From positions 53,491,962 through 53,555,961 of the forward strand of contig CP154955.1 of the NCBI GenBank assembly GCA_039621445.1: DNA of 64,000 nt, in the 5' to 3' direction. The position numbers and the translations under genes were made by a program. The stretch's first letter is position 1, and every line of letters starts with the position of its first letter. Below are positions 11,903-21,994 of this stretch, in pieces. The DNA is from Euglena gracilis. Its lineage: Eukaryota; Euglenida; Euglenophyceae; Euglenales. Under the pieces are notes generated by a model. The model did no database searches and was not told where the DNA came from. It saw only the letters and a list, made by a program, of their open reading frames with translations.

Positions 11903-12694
11903 CTGGGGGAAGTGGGGGAAACGGGGCAACTTCTGGCCCAGATGAGCCCGCCGCGGAGGCACATAATTTGTCTCGCCAACAACAAGCGAGACCCAGTGCA
12001 CTCAAAAAAAATTGTCGAACAGTTTGGCCTTGGGGGGGGGGAGGGGTCTAAAACAAGAATGTTTTCTAAGCCGAAATCACTTTCCAGCAGAAAATAAGAA
12101 ATTCACAAGCAAAAAAGTGCAAAAAAATCCCAAATCAAGGAAATGAAAAAAATGAAAAAGGGAACGTGTTTGTGCTCCCCCAATCACATCACACATTCCC
12201 GACGAAGAGAATGTGAAGATGGAAGGAGGCAAGATCAGCGTGGGTGCAGACGCAACGGTGGGGTCATCCCATACCACACACAAGCTGAGTTTGTGTCCCT
12301 AGAGAGCTTGGGTCATGACAGGTTAGCCAGGTGGAGAGACGTTTTGTTCTTTCCATAAACAGCACAAGACAAAAAGAATACCGTCCCAGCCATTCAACCA
12401 AAAATCAAAAAAAGGGGGAAAAGGCTGGAAAACATCGACAATTAGCATCAAACCATGCGTGCATTTGGGGGGGGATTGAAATTTGACACCCTTGGACCAT
12501 CGCCCATTCACCCAAAGCGAAAAAAAAAAACGAACCCCATTCGACACCAGACAGGCCATCTCACTCCTCATTCCTCACACTCCTCAATCACTGCAGATTC
12601 AGAGAATCGGACTTCCACGGGGACCATTTCGGCCTCGCTTGAGGTGGGCTCATGCGTGGGCGGGAGCCAGACGGAAACCATCGCCCTCGCACAC
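11903..12694. other. Intron; family A relic
   Basis: No gene is seen. A family A body fragment lies at about 12360-12560 (GACACCCTTGGACCATCGCC followed by CATTCACCCAAAGCG) without recognisable ends. Confidence 0.5.
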
Positions 12695-12791
12695 CGGTGA
12701 CCACGCGGAACTCCGCCCGCAGGTCAAAGTCCGCCTCGCCGTCGTCCATGCGGCCCACCACGATGGCCTGCACGTCGTGGGGCCCCAGCGC
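12695..12791 (-). CDS. HECT ligase exon, start of C-lobe
   Basis: A 97-bp exon after CATTCCAG and before GTGTGCGAG encodes ALGPHDVQAIVVGRMDDGE, then ADFDLRAEFRVVT. This matches the HECT segment in which L-x-P-x-E-L-x-x-I-x-x-G is followed by an acidic turn and D-L. Entry phase 0 fits exon 15552-15764 and exit phase 1 fits exon 11739-11902. No frameshift is seen. Confidence 0.75.
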
Positions 12792-13170
12792 CTGGAATGG
12801 TCTCAGGGGTGGCCCGCAAATAACATACACCCGGGGGGGGGGGCACACAGCAAACTCAAAGTGGGCCAGAAGCGAAGCTAGCACCGGCCATAAACAGACA
12901 AGAAGCCTCAGTGCAACTATGGGGGGGCAGGGCTGTGTGGGAAGGCCTGGCGAGGAGGGTCGAGCCCATGATTCACTTCGGGACCCCTGTGGGGGGGTTT
13001 CAGCGGCCCCAACCCCCCCCCACCCACCCTGAGTTAATCCACGAGGGAGGTGGGGAGACATCCCCACCCCCACCCCTTCCCCCACCATGGCACTTTGCGA
13101 AAACTCACCGAAAATCGGTATGCTTACTCGGGATTACCAAAATCAGCAGCAGGAAGGGATGTAATTTTCA
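12792..13170. other. Intron; partial family B
   Basis: A family B left end, CAGGGCTGTGTGGGAAGGCC, begins at 12928, and a C/G-rich palindrome follows to about 13085. No right terminus is clear. Confidence 0.45.
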
Positions 13171-13184
13171 TATATATATATATA

Positions 13185-13236
<52 letters not shown>

Positions 13237-13283
13237 ATATATACATATATATATATATATGTATATATATATGTATAAATATA

Positions 13284-13340
<57 letters not shown>

Positions 13341-13377
13341 GTATGTATATGTATACATACACACACAATTTTATATA
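13171..13377. repeat. (TA)n and (GTATAT)n microsatellite
   Basis: TA dinucleotides, a short GT tract (13217-13234), then GTATAT hexamers to about 13360. Confidence 0.95.
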
Positions 13378-13580
13378 TAAACCCCCTGAATAGAAGCCCC
13401 CTGCCAACCCTCATTTAACCAATGGCTGAAGAAGCCAAAGCACTTGCCGTCCCAATTGACAGACAATCCACAGGGAGCGTCCAACTATTCGGGGGGGGGG
13501 GGGGGCACTATTTGGAACGTTGGTCGAAAACCGAGGGGGGGCTTCTATTCGGGGGGGGGCTTCTATTCAGGGGAGGTTTA
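13378..13580. mobile_element. Family G palindromic element
   Basis: Left arm TAAACCCCCTGAATAGAAGC, right arm GCTTCTATTCAGGGGAGGTTTA (last part), an inverted pair about 200 bp apart. Related AATAGAAGCCCC units recur at 21360-21450. No target duplication is evident. Confidence 0.55.
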
Positions 13581-13737
13581 ATATTCAAATGGGAACGCTA
13601 ATTTACTGGGCCTCCCCCCTGGTGGGTTCCCAGTAGTTGTACCTACCGGGGACTTTGGCCGCCCAGGTGAAACCACTTGGACCCCCCCATTTCGCAGAGG
13701 GAAAATCACGCCGCGAGGGAAATTTTTTTGTGAGCGG

Positions 13738-13950
13738 GGGTAGGTTAAGGGTTAATTTCGGGGAACAGGGTTAGGGACAGGATTAGGGTCAAGGTTAGGG
13801 TTAGGAATTAGGGTCAGGGGTTAGAGAAATTAGGCGTTTCGGCCTCATTCAGGCTGAATTCAAGTCCAATTTCGGGCCCATTTTAGGCCCGTTTTTAGTC
13901 CGATTTTTGCCCTGGATTGTAACCCAAACCCTTTCCCCAAATCCTAACCC
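13738..13950. repeat. Telomere-like GGTTAGGG-rich inverted segment
   Basis: Degenerate TTAGGG/GGTTAGG units at 13743-13826 face CCTAACCC-like units at 13915-13950 across AT-rich sequence. It lies inside a larger G-run-bounded repeat (13590-14090). Confidence 0.5.
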
Positions 13951-14235
13951 CAACAATGCTCCAAAAACTCACGGAAATACTGCGAATTGGGGCGGAGAAT
14001 CAAAAAGTGGGAGGTACTGAAAGAAGTGGGACCCCCACCCCTAGGCTAAACTATTGGGACCCCCTGGGGGGGAGGGCCCAAGAAAATTAGTGTTGCCATT
14101 TAAATATATATGCAATTTTCAAGAAATGCCGAATTTCCAAACTTGCTCACATTGCTGAATGCAGGAATCTGTCACAGAATGGATGCTCTATTTGGCATCG
14201 ACACTGGTTCAGTATTTTGCATGTAAAATGTGCTG

Positions 14236-14510
14236 CAGGGCAGCCCTTGGGCAAAAAGAATCCCTGTCCCACCACATTCAATGAAAAATACACGGGGGAA
14301 ATGGTTGGAAAAAAGACCATATTTTGTCACAAAAAAAACTGGTCGGCTTTGGGGGGGGGAATGATTTTTGGCAACCTCAGACCATCACCCATCCACCCAA
14401 AGCATCAAAAAATGCGACTTTTATATTTTTGACCCCGTTCAAAACCCAGATTGGCTGTTTGCAACCGTTAGGCCTGTTGGTCAGCCAAGGGGGGGGGGTT
14501 AAGTGGGGGT
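14236..14510. mobile_element. Family A element, right end lost
   Basis: Left terminus CAGGGCAGCCCTTGGG, then the family A body (CATCACCCATCCACCCAAAG, TTTGACCCCGTTCAAAACCC). The right TIR is replaced by a GGGGTTAAGTGGGGG repeat. Confidence 0.55.
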
Positions 14511-14682
14511 TTATAAGTCAAGGAATAATGGGTCAAAATCAGACCCCCAGAATGACAAATTAGCAAATTTTAGCGACAATGACATTTCGATGATGGTTGG
14601 TGACATAAATATTTGTCAAACATCAGTTTCAGGAGGTTTTATGGCCGAAAAAAATTGTCACCGGCGTCCTATTTTTTTCTGC

Positions 14683-14709
14683 GGGGGGGGGGGGGGGGGG
14701 GGGGGGGGG
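14683..14709. repeat. 27-base G homopolymer
   Basis: Uninterrupted run of 27 G, the longest in the window. Length may be inexact because of sequencing error in homopolymers. Confidence 0.9.
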
Positions 14710-15551
14710 CTTATACGTCAAGGTTTGGTTTGTTGGGCCCGGCGGGGGCTATAAGTGGGGTGTGTGGGGTTTAAGGGACAGAATTCTTTCTTTTTTAATC
14801 AAGGACCGCCCCTTGAGGACCGCCCATACCAGACTTGATCCTGTACATCCGGGGGGGGGGGGGCTTAAAGTGGGGATTTATGAACACCCTGCTGTGCTGG
14901 TTTTCTTCTCAGAAAACAAACAAACAAATGAATAACGTTTCCCTTGGATGCCTGCACAATGCCTCCCTGCTGGGTTTGCTTCAACAGAATGTAACAGTGG
15001 GGGACATGCCAACGAGGGGGCCTTCAGCGTAATTGTGTGTGCTTTCCAACCTGAGATGTGACGGCAGTTACTCCTTGGGGGGGGGCATTTTAAGGGAGGT
15101 GGTTTCGTACCCCTTGGGGGTGTGCACTTATTAGGGCATTGCGCCATTATTAGGCTGCAAGCATGCCTGCTGTGGCGACACCTGCTTTGGGGCACCCTGA
15201 CATTAAAGGTCCTTGCACTTCCCTCTACGGTCCTTGGGGCACCACACCCACATCCTGATCACGTTTGTAGGAGTCTCGGTGCCACGTATTAGCACTCTAA
15301 AAAAAAAGCGGTTCCTTCTGCGCAAAGAATCAAGCTGGCTGCGTTAGGGGAGTTTGCACACAGGCTCCGGCCACCTCCACGGACACAGGCAGAAAGGGCC
15401 AGAGGCGAACAACAGCGCCAGGCCAGAAGTAGGGATAAAAGGCTCCAAACAAACAGCCACAGTGCACACAGGGGGTTTGGGTTTACACACCCCTGGCAGC
15501 GCAGGCTTGTGGGCTATGAGAAGGGGGGGGGGCGAACCCCCCACCGCTTAC
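14710..15551. other. Intron; repeat J (inverted copy)
   Basis: At 15065-15160 there is a GGGGGGCATTTTAAGGGAGG...GTGCACTTATTAGGGCATTG segment, the reverse of the repeats at 26460-26590 and 26770-26860. No exon is seen. Confidence 0.45.
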
Positions 15552-15764
15552 CGGCCGGCGGCCCCTGGGCACGGTGGACCGCCGGATGCCAGTGCCGAGG
15601 AAGCCCGCTTGCAGCCACCCCACCGCCTCCGCCATGCCCTCCGCCGCGAACGTCTCCTGCAGCGTGTGCCACGGCCACCCGGCGGTGCCCGCCAGCCGGC
15701 CGGGGGGGGGGGGAGGGTTCCATGTTCGATGTGAGCGGGGAGGGGGGGGCAGGGCGGTCTTTAA
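15552..15764 (-). CDS. HECT ligase exon with transposon-derived 5' edge
   Basis: The strong part encodes LAGTAGWPWHTLQETFAAEG, then MAEAVGWLQAGFLGTGI, and ends at GRRP before a consensus GTAAGC donor. It fits the HECT region before the C-lobe in which a helix is followed by x-AF-x-x-GF. Exit phase 0 matches exon 12695-12791. The only nearby AG (GCTTTCAG) lies inside the terminus of the family A element at 15750. If it is used, the exon begins LKTALPPPP with 15 transposon bases. Entry phase does not match exon 17245-17334, so a small exon may be missing or the 12-base C run may be miscounted. Confidence 0.52.
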
Positions 15765-16167
15765 CTGAAAGCAATAATTTTATTAGTATTACAAATAAAC
15801 AAAGCAAAAAGTAAAACGACGACAACAACAACATATATATGTCTATGTATATGTGTGTGTGTATATGTATTTGTAATGAAATAATATTATTATAATGAAA
15901 ACCCCATCCTGGCACATTCCATGCAAAATCCACGGGAAAATGGCTGAAAAATCGCTGTGTTTTTGGAATAAAAAGGGTCACCGCTGGGGGGGGGGGGGAT
16001 GATTCCCAGCATCCTTGGTCGCCCATCCACCAAAACCTCGAAAAACTGTGGTTGGTGACTGTTTTCTTCAAAAAAATGTCCCTGTTCGACATCCAGACCG
16101 GCCATTGGCCAACCCTTGGGGCAGTCCTTAAGGCAAAAAGAATTCCCCGTCCTTCCTGGATCGCCAG
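15750..16167. mobile_element. Family A element abutting an exon
   Basis: Left TIR CAGGGCGGTCTTTAACTG, internal TA/TG microsatellite expansion, family A body (CATCCTTGGTCGCCCATCC), GGGGCAGTCCTTAAGG and right end CCTTCCTGGATCGCCAG. Both flanks are runs of G, compatible with an 8-bp G duplication but not diagnostic. It overlaps the 5' edge of exon 15552-15764. Confidence 0.6.
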
Positions 16168-16284
16168 GGGGGGGGAGTCATCTGGACCCCCAGTCAGGCA
16201 GGCGACTGGCACTACTAAATGCACCATTGTCGGCCAGGCACTTCGCAGTTCGACAATTCTTACTCAAATCAACTCAAATTACAA

Positions 16285-16430
16285 GTTGCGCACTTTTGGG
16301 GCAAAAATTTGTCAAAACTGCAATAGGAATAGCGCCAGACGTTTCAGGCCTTGGTTACCCCCCAGGTCCATCTGGACTCCCTTTGGTGGGGGGTCTGAAC
16401 CCCTTTGGTCGGGGGGTTGATAAAAGGCAA
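16285..16430. repeat. Repeat L copy
   Basis: Contains TTTTGGGGCAAAAATTTGTC and a degenerate GCGCCAGACG hairpin arm, as in copies near 8985, 29240 and 52060. Confidence 0.4.
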
Positions 16431-16779
16431 GACACCCCCTAAACCCGTACTCCCTCCTAAATCAAACCCAGGGGGGGCAGCCCTATCCCTTATGGAACCC
16501 TGAGTTGGGTGAGAAGGTTGGGACATATGACGGTTTGAGGCTTCACGACCATTTTGTCAGGGGAAAACTCCAGCATTTCCGCGTTCATTATAGCTCCAGA
16601 ACATACAGTACACTGCTGAAGGCGAACTTGAGAGCAGGGCACAACCATAACAATCTGCTTTTTTTTTCAGAAGGTTTTTCAGAAGCCGCCAGAGAGGTTT
16701 CGAAGCAGTTTTTTCCCTCAACATACTGCGGCCCAGTCCCCTGTCAGGGCACTCACAAATGGAAACATCATTGGCTTGG

Positions 16780-17067
16780 CAGGGCGGTCCTTAAGAAAAT
16801 AATAAGATTCAACTTCGTATCAACGAGACAAAATGAACAAAATTTGAGATTTTTCGGCGAAAACAGGTTGACAACGGGAACATTTTTCATTCCTGACATT
16901 TTGGACGCCGAACCAGCCTAAACATCAAAAATGCAATTTCAACTTTGGGTTTTAGACCCCATTCAAGCCCCAGATCGGTCCTTGGTCGCCCCTTTTGGCC
17001 CAGAGGGGGGGGGGCAGTCCTTAAGAAATGAAAAAAACAACTTTTTTGTCCCTTAAGGACAGTCCTG
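16780..17067. mobile_element. Family A element (hAT-like MITE), 288 bp
   Basis: Left TIR CAGGGCGGTCCTTAAG, right TIR CCTTAAGGACAGTCCTG. The flanking 8-mers TGGCTTGG (16772-16779) and TGCCTTGG (17068-17075) match at 7 of 8. An 8-bp duplication with CAGGG termini is the hallmark of hAT transposons. No transposase is present. Confidence 0.8.
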
Positions 17068-17244
17068 TGCCTTGGGTGAGGGGAAATGATGGGTCGATGT
17101 GCCAACATTCCAGCTGGCAGGCATCCATACGGAAGAAAAGATTTTCAGATGAGGCCTTTCACAGCCCCATATCTCCCATCCTGTCATCGCATCAGCATCA
17201 AGTTCCATGAATCATCCGGAAGGGAGAAAAATCTTGGGCTGCAC

Positions 17245-17334
17245 TGCCAGGGGGGCGGATCCACTGGTCCTTCGTCCAGGTGGCTGGCAGGCCCTCGCCA
17301 TCCAGCAGCCCCCGGAACTCCTCCTTCGGCATCT
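17245..17334 (-). CDS. HECT ligase exon, N-lobe
   Basis: A 90-bp exon after CCGGCGCAG encodes (E)MPKEEFRGLLDGEGLP then ATWTKDQWIRPPG. Its first codon is completed in phase by exon 20224-20424 (RVR then E). It lies in the part of HECT N-lobes after D-P-x-x-x-x-S-L, where an insert is common. No textbook motif is present, so assignment rests on phase, composition and position. The donor used here (GTGCAG at 17243) is a choice; GTGGAT slightly upstream is an alternative. Confidence 0.55.
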
Positions 17335-17844
17335 CTGCGCCGGAGGGGGAGGGGGGGCCCGATGCACTCCTGAGCCAGCGGCTTGGCCGTTCCGTTCCGT
17401 GGACGAGAGGGATTTGCCGCCGAAATGTGATAGTTTGCTGCGCAGTTCGGCAATATTTCTCAGCAGAAACCCCGCTTCATCCCCAAGTTTGCCTCGGACA
17501 ACGGGACGACGCAAATGTCGAGCGTACGGGGACGAGTCAAGAATACTTCGGGCTGAATGGGAAATAAAGCTGGTAATGAGCAGACCATTCAAATAACTTT
17601 ACTTCATTAAATTGGAAACTGCCCCACACGTTCATCTCGGGGGAAGGAGTGGGGGGCTCTCCCACCTTGTGGGAATCTGCATCATTTACGATCCTGCACC
17701 CCGGCTGGTTTTTGAACCCACATACTTCAAGCCCATCACCAGGCATTATATTTCAAAGCGCCTTAAAAAGCCCGAAAATGATTTTGAAGAATGCCCTTAA
17801 AAATCTTGGCCGACAAGCCTTAAAAAGCCTTGAAAAGCCTTAAA

Positions 17845-18040
17845 GTTTTCATTCTGGTGGAATTTTTTCCGACCGAGAAAAAATACAGGCACAAATTTTT
17901 GGAATTCCCGGGAGGAAAAAATCGATTTCTGGTTTCACTAGAACAAAAGTCGAAATAAAATTTTTGACTTTTTTGATTTTTGACCCATGTGGTTTGGTGC
18001 CGGGACTGCCCTTGGACACCCTGGAAAACAGGCACCTTTA
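17845..18040. repeat. Family A-related relic
   Basis: TTTTTTCCGACCGAGAAAAA, TTTGACCCATGTGG and GGGACTGCCCTTGGACACCC resemble a divergent family A body. Similar relics lie at 22380-22500, 22720-22860, 50230-50440 and 63440-63500. Confidence 0.4.
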
Positions 18041-18043
18041 AAA

Positions 18044-18430
18044 TAAACCCTCCCCCCAAATAATACCCCCCCAAATAATACCCCCCTCGGGGTCTGACTT
18101 CTGCCGCTGAATTAATACCCCCCCCCTCCGGTTTCGGGCCAAAGGCCCAGATTTTTGACCTGAAAATGTAGGTAAAAATCACAATTTCCGACAACAAATT
18201 ACGAAAAAAATCGATTTTTCTGGATCATCTGGCCTCCAAAAAATGCTAAATTTCATGAGAAATTACAAAAAAATGACCCCAAAGGGGGTTTTGGTGCTAT
18301 TTTTGCTCCTACGGAACTTCGAAGAATTTCGGGAGATTTTGGGAAATAATACCCCCAAATAATACCCCCCCCTCGGGCTGGGACTTCGGGCGAAAAAATA
18401 ATACCACGGGGGGGCATTATTTGGGGGTTA
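18044..18430 (+). mobile_element. Family E element, copy 2
   Basis: Arms TAAACCCTCCCCCC and GGCATTATTTGGGGGTTA. Flanking 8-mers CTTTAAAA (18036-18043) and CTTAAAAA (18431-18438) agree at 7 of 8, suggesting an 8-bp target duplication. The internal blocks are the same as at 10468-10841. Confidence 0.7.
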
Positions 18431-18474
18431 CTTAAAAATGTTGAAATGATTTAATTTTTGTTTGGAAAATTGCT

Positions 18475-18656
18475 TTAGAAATGCATGGCTGTCCCGTTGA
18501 GGCCAAAACCCGTCCCCGACAGGTTTCCCTCTCCCGTGCAGTTTAGGTGCCGTTCTGCAGCCCGCAATTCCTCAAATGACCACATTCCTTGAAAGGCCAC
18601 AATGGATTCCCTCAGTAAATGCACGGCGGTCTGAGGTGGTCGCCACTCACATACAA
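18475..18656 (-). CDS. Exon-like ORF ending in a stop, inside a HECT intron
   Basis: After a CCACCCAAG acceptor the minus strand encodes 60 residues: VCEWRPPQTAVHLLRES, VAFQGMWSFEELRAAERHL, GEGNLSGTGFGLNGTAMHF, then TAA. Composition is balanced and protein-like but GC is about 52%, lower than the HECT exons. It sits between HECT exons 20224-20424 and 17245-17334, which join in phase without it. It may be an alternative terminal exon, a nested gene piece or a captured fragment. No family is recognised. Confidence 0.35.
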
Positions 18657-18689
18657 CTTGGGTGGCGATGAGTGGTAAGTTAATGCTGC

Positions 18690-18807
18690 AGTCCGGACAA
18701 AAATGACGGCAACAAAAATGATGGGAAACCATCCAATATCTCCCATCATTTTTTCCCGTCGAGTATTTTCCTGTCATTTTTGTTTCCCGCCATTTTTGTT
18801 CGGACTT
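18690..18807. mobile_element. Short MITE, family K
   Basis: Termini AGTCCGGACAAAAATGACGG and, inverted, AGTCCGAACAAAAATGGCGG bracket about 118 bp that also folds on itself (AATGATGGGA with TCCCATCATT). Ends with the same word recur near 20090-20115 and 51890-51920. Confidence 0.6.
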
Positions 18808-20223
18808 CTAATGCTAATCCATTCCATCTCAACCTGGTCCGGATAGGGCCTTGCAGTATGATACACAAATGCAGGGGAGGGAGGCAGGAGATTTAGAGCC
18901 GCTATATGGGAGAGTTGCTGACAACAAGTTGCTGTGATTTAAACCAAACAGGATGCGGGAGACAGAATGACGCCTGGTGCTTTTAGTGTACACAGTGCAG
19001 CCAAAGTGTCCATTGCATACAGTCTATGTTGAATTGTGCACATATACATATAAATATAAAAACCAACCAAAGGAAGCGAATTCCTGCTTCCTCTCCGTTA
19101 AAGACCATTTTTTCCTTTAGAATGGCCGTTGAAATTGAAATCTTCAGCAGGAAACGGGTTTCGGCTTCCTCCTGATCATTCTAGAAATTTCGTTTCGTTT
19201 TGTTTTGTTGTACACCCTCTCCAAACTGCCGCCGACCCCTCCTTTCCGATAGTCGACATCCAATAAGGAAGCGATTTTCGCGATCCCCTCTTCTCTTTTG
19301 GTCCTCGCCAAATCCCAATTTCAGTTCATTTTGCCTTGAAGCCTTCTTCAGTTCTTCAGTTGAAGCCTTCTTCAGTTCATTTTGCCTTGAAGCGCAGAAC
19401 CGGGCAGTGACGAAGCACTTTTCCGCTTCACCGTTTCATCATTTTCGCTGATCTCAACTTTTGCTCAAAGTATAGGCCCTTTTTCCCTCATTTTGATCTG
19501 TTGCAGAAGTACATTAATCTAAGCCAATCCGTCGAAAGAAAAAAATCCAAAAAATGGACTCTTACAAAAAAGGCTGGAAATTTTGGGGGGTCGGACGAAG
19601 CGGGCTTCCTTTTCCTTTTTCCGCTTCAAACCTCCAAAGAATTTGGGCAACTTCCGGTTCCAAAATTAAATCCTCTTTTCTTAAATCCTATTTTATACTT
19701 TCATGGAATGCAAAGTCCATTGTGCAGAGTGTTCCATTTTAACTTACAGTCCACACAAGGTCAGTTGCAGTCCCGATTATCCATAATCTTTTCTTGTAAT
19801 TTTTGTCCAGTACACCTTTCCTACGCTCTTTTGGGGAGCCTCTCTTTGACAAATTCCAGACAGGGTCATGAAACGTTGTCGAATTTGGGTACGTTTTTTG
19901 AAATAAATAAAATTAAAAAAAAAGACCACCAAAAGACCGTTTTGACCATTTTTCGGAAGTTTTCATTACCTTTGCCAAAAAAAATCTTCATTTCAAGCGG
20001 GAAAAAATTCCACAATTTTCCCCCAAAGGTTGAATCCTCCCATAATTCAAAATCAAAAGCAAAATTTTCTCACGATTCTTCCTTGTAATGGTGTTTCCCG
20101 TGATTTTGTCCGCACTTTGTGGAAACAAACGACTCTGCATAGCAAGATCCACGGTCTGCTGTCCAAAACACCCCGAATATAAACACCCAGGACCAGAGGC
20201 CCAGCGGCCGGGAGGGGGCACAC
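18808..20223. other. No gene recognised
   Basis: AT-richer intron sequence. A short tandem duplication (GAAGCCTTCTTCAGTTC) lies at about 19325-19395. One K-type terminus is near 20090. Confidence 0.45.
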
Positions 20224-20424
20224 CTCGGACCCGCTGCAGGGTGCGGCCCATGGTTGGGTCCATCTCCTCGGCCTCTGCGGCGGTGAGGGCGAAGTCGCCC
20301 TTCGGGGCGAGCAGGAACCGGAAGAAGGCCGGAGGCAGCGGCAGTGGGAGCGGCGCCAGCGCGCCGCCGGGGAATGGGCCCCGTATGGGAGTTGCCGTGC
20401 ACACAAACGGTTCGGGTGTACACT
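20224..20424 (-). CDS. HECT ligase exon, N-lobe core
   Basis: The clearest HECT exon. It encodes GALAPLPLPLPPAFFRFLL, then APKGDFALTAAEAEEMDP, then TMGRTLQRVR. This follows the family pattern LPL-x-x-x-P-x-FF-K-x-LL, T-x-x-D-L-x-x-x-D-P-x-x-x-x-S-L of the E2-binding N-lobe. Donor GTGTGC after GTCCGAG; acceptor ATTCCACAG at 20425. Exit phase 1 matches exon 17245-17334. The upstream part (CTPEPFVCTATPIRGPFPG) is less HECT-like and may be an insert or mis-set start. HECT ligases carry ubiquitin on a C-lobe cysteine and pass it to substrates. Confidence 0.85.
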
Positions 20425-20524
20425 CTGTGGAATGCGGTTTGTGTTTGTGTGGTGGATGTGCTGGATTTGTTGCTAAAGGCCTTTTTGTTGTCAGTATGCA
20501 TGTGTGCACACACAAATGCGGCGG

Positions 20525-20526
<2 letters not shown>

Positions 20527-20579
<53 letters not shown>

Positions 20580-20591
20580 GCGCGCGCGCGT

Positions 20592-20643
<52 letters not shown>

Positions 20644-20770
20644 CGCACACACACACACACACACACATAGCGCACACAACACACAATACACCACGAACAC
20701 ACACACGCACACACCGACACACACAACACACACATGCGCGCGCACACACACAGACACACACACAACCCCC
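20527..20770. repeat. (CA)n/(CG)n microsatellite
   Basis: CA tract, CGCGCGCG block at about 20566-20600, then CA with interruptions. Confidence 0.95.
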
Positions 20771-21164
20771 CCAAACAACCTGGCGGAGTGCCAGGTCATT
20801 GGAACCAACTTTTGGCCCTGCCCGCCCCCTGTCAGGCTATTTGGGCCCTTTTCAGCGTCGCAAAATAATTTTGCCTTAAAAAATGGGTGCCAAGTTACTG
20901 GAACCATCTTTTTTTTGCCCCTCCCCCAACCAAGTTATTTGGCCACTGCCAGGAGCAAGGGCCCGCCCCGCCACACCACACCACACCACACTCGCATGCG
21001 CGCGCACACAGGCAACCACAAACTGCATGAAAATTCCCTTCTCTGGAGACTACGCCAACGTATAAAAAATTGAAAGGAAAAACCAATGCAAAAAAAACCA
21101 CGGCCTGTTCTCCCCTCCCTACCTCCACCTTCTCCTCGACACCCACCCCACCCCCTCCGCAACA

Positions 21165-21283
21165 CGCTGCCCGCCACGCCGTTGGCCACCGCTTGGGCGG
21201 CCAGCCACCCGACGCCGCAGTACCGCCGCTGCAGCGTGTCCCCCGCGGCCTCCGCCCCCGCCCCCGCTCCGCCGCCGGGTCCA
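21165..21283 (-). CDS. HECT ligase exon, N-lobe helix
   Basis: Encodes a Gly/Ala linker then GDTLQRRYCGVGWLAAQAV and ANGVAGS. This matches the HECT helix pattern YRFLGRLLGKAL-x-NG that precedes the LPL motif. The acceptor taken is CACTTTGAG (phase 2, fitting exon 23733-23813); CCCCCAG at 21295 is an alternative. The donor taken is GTGTTG after GGCAGC; a second GT lies 13 bp further, after RRG. The flanking sequence to the left is a CCACC-rich tract. Confidence 0.72.
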
Positions 21284-21309
21284 CTCAAAGTGTGCTGGGG
21301 GCAGCCACC

Positions 21310-21910
21310 CCCCCCCCCGGGGTGGCTTTTTAAAAGGCACCGCGAAAAACCCAAACCCCCCGCCCCAAATAGAAGCCCCAAATAGAAGCCCCCGCCCCAG
21401 ATAGAAGCCCCCCAGAGAGAAGCCCCCCCCAGAGAGAAGCCCCCCCCCTCAAGCTTCCTGCCAAAAATCCAAATAAACCCCCCCCAAATAATAAACCCCC
21501 CCGGTTTATTATTTGGACACCCGAAGTCGGGGTCCAGGGGGGGTTATTATTTGGGGGGGGGGGGTTCATTATTTGGGCAAAAATTTCGAAGTCAAAATTA
21601 GACCCGAAAACCCCTCCACAGGCTCCAATTGTCACTTTTTTTTTGGCATTTTTGGGCTTTTTTTGAAAACTGGGTGCTTTTTGGCATTTTTTCTGCACCA
21701 ATTTCATCCATTTTTGTGATTTTTTTGCAACATTTCTGCTAATTTTTGGCTCTTTTTTCCTTTGCCCTCACACCTGCCAGAGGGGGGGGTTATTATTTAG
21801 GCGGCCGAAGTCGGTCCTCAGGGGGGGGGGGGTTATTATTTGGGGGGGGTTATTATTTGGGGGGGGGGTTATTATTTGGGGGGGTTTAACACCCCGACCA
21901 AGCCGGCCGA
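21310..21910. repeat. G- and E-type tandem palindromic units
   Basis: Five AGATAGAAGCCCC / AGAGAGAAGCCCC units (21365-21450), then several inverted AAATAATAAACCCC and TTATTATTTGGGG units around CCGAAGTCGG cores. It looks like nested or tandem copies of families E and G. A long unique AT-rich piece (21600-21770) has no ORF. Confidence 0.55.
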
Positions 21911-21994
21911 CAAAGTTGACTAAAATTTTTCCGAAAAAAATGGGGAAAACCTCGAAAATCTCCACGAGAACAGGTCGACACCGGGAATATCGGG

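Noticed and set aside
17640-17760. tRNA-like sequence (GGTTCAAAAACC stem near a GGG...CCC stretch)
   Set aside because: No full cloverleaf with D and anticodon arms can be drawn, and the T-arm words do not fit a tRNA spacing.
20088-20879. Plus-strand 263-codon ORF over the HECT exon
   Set aside because: Antisense to the clear HECT N-lobe exon and extended by a CA repeat.
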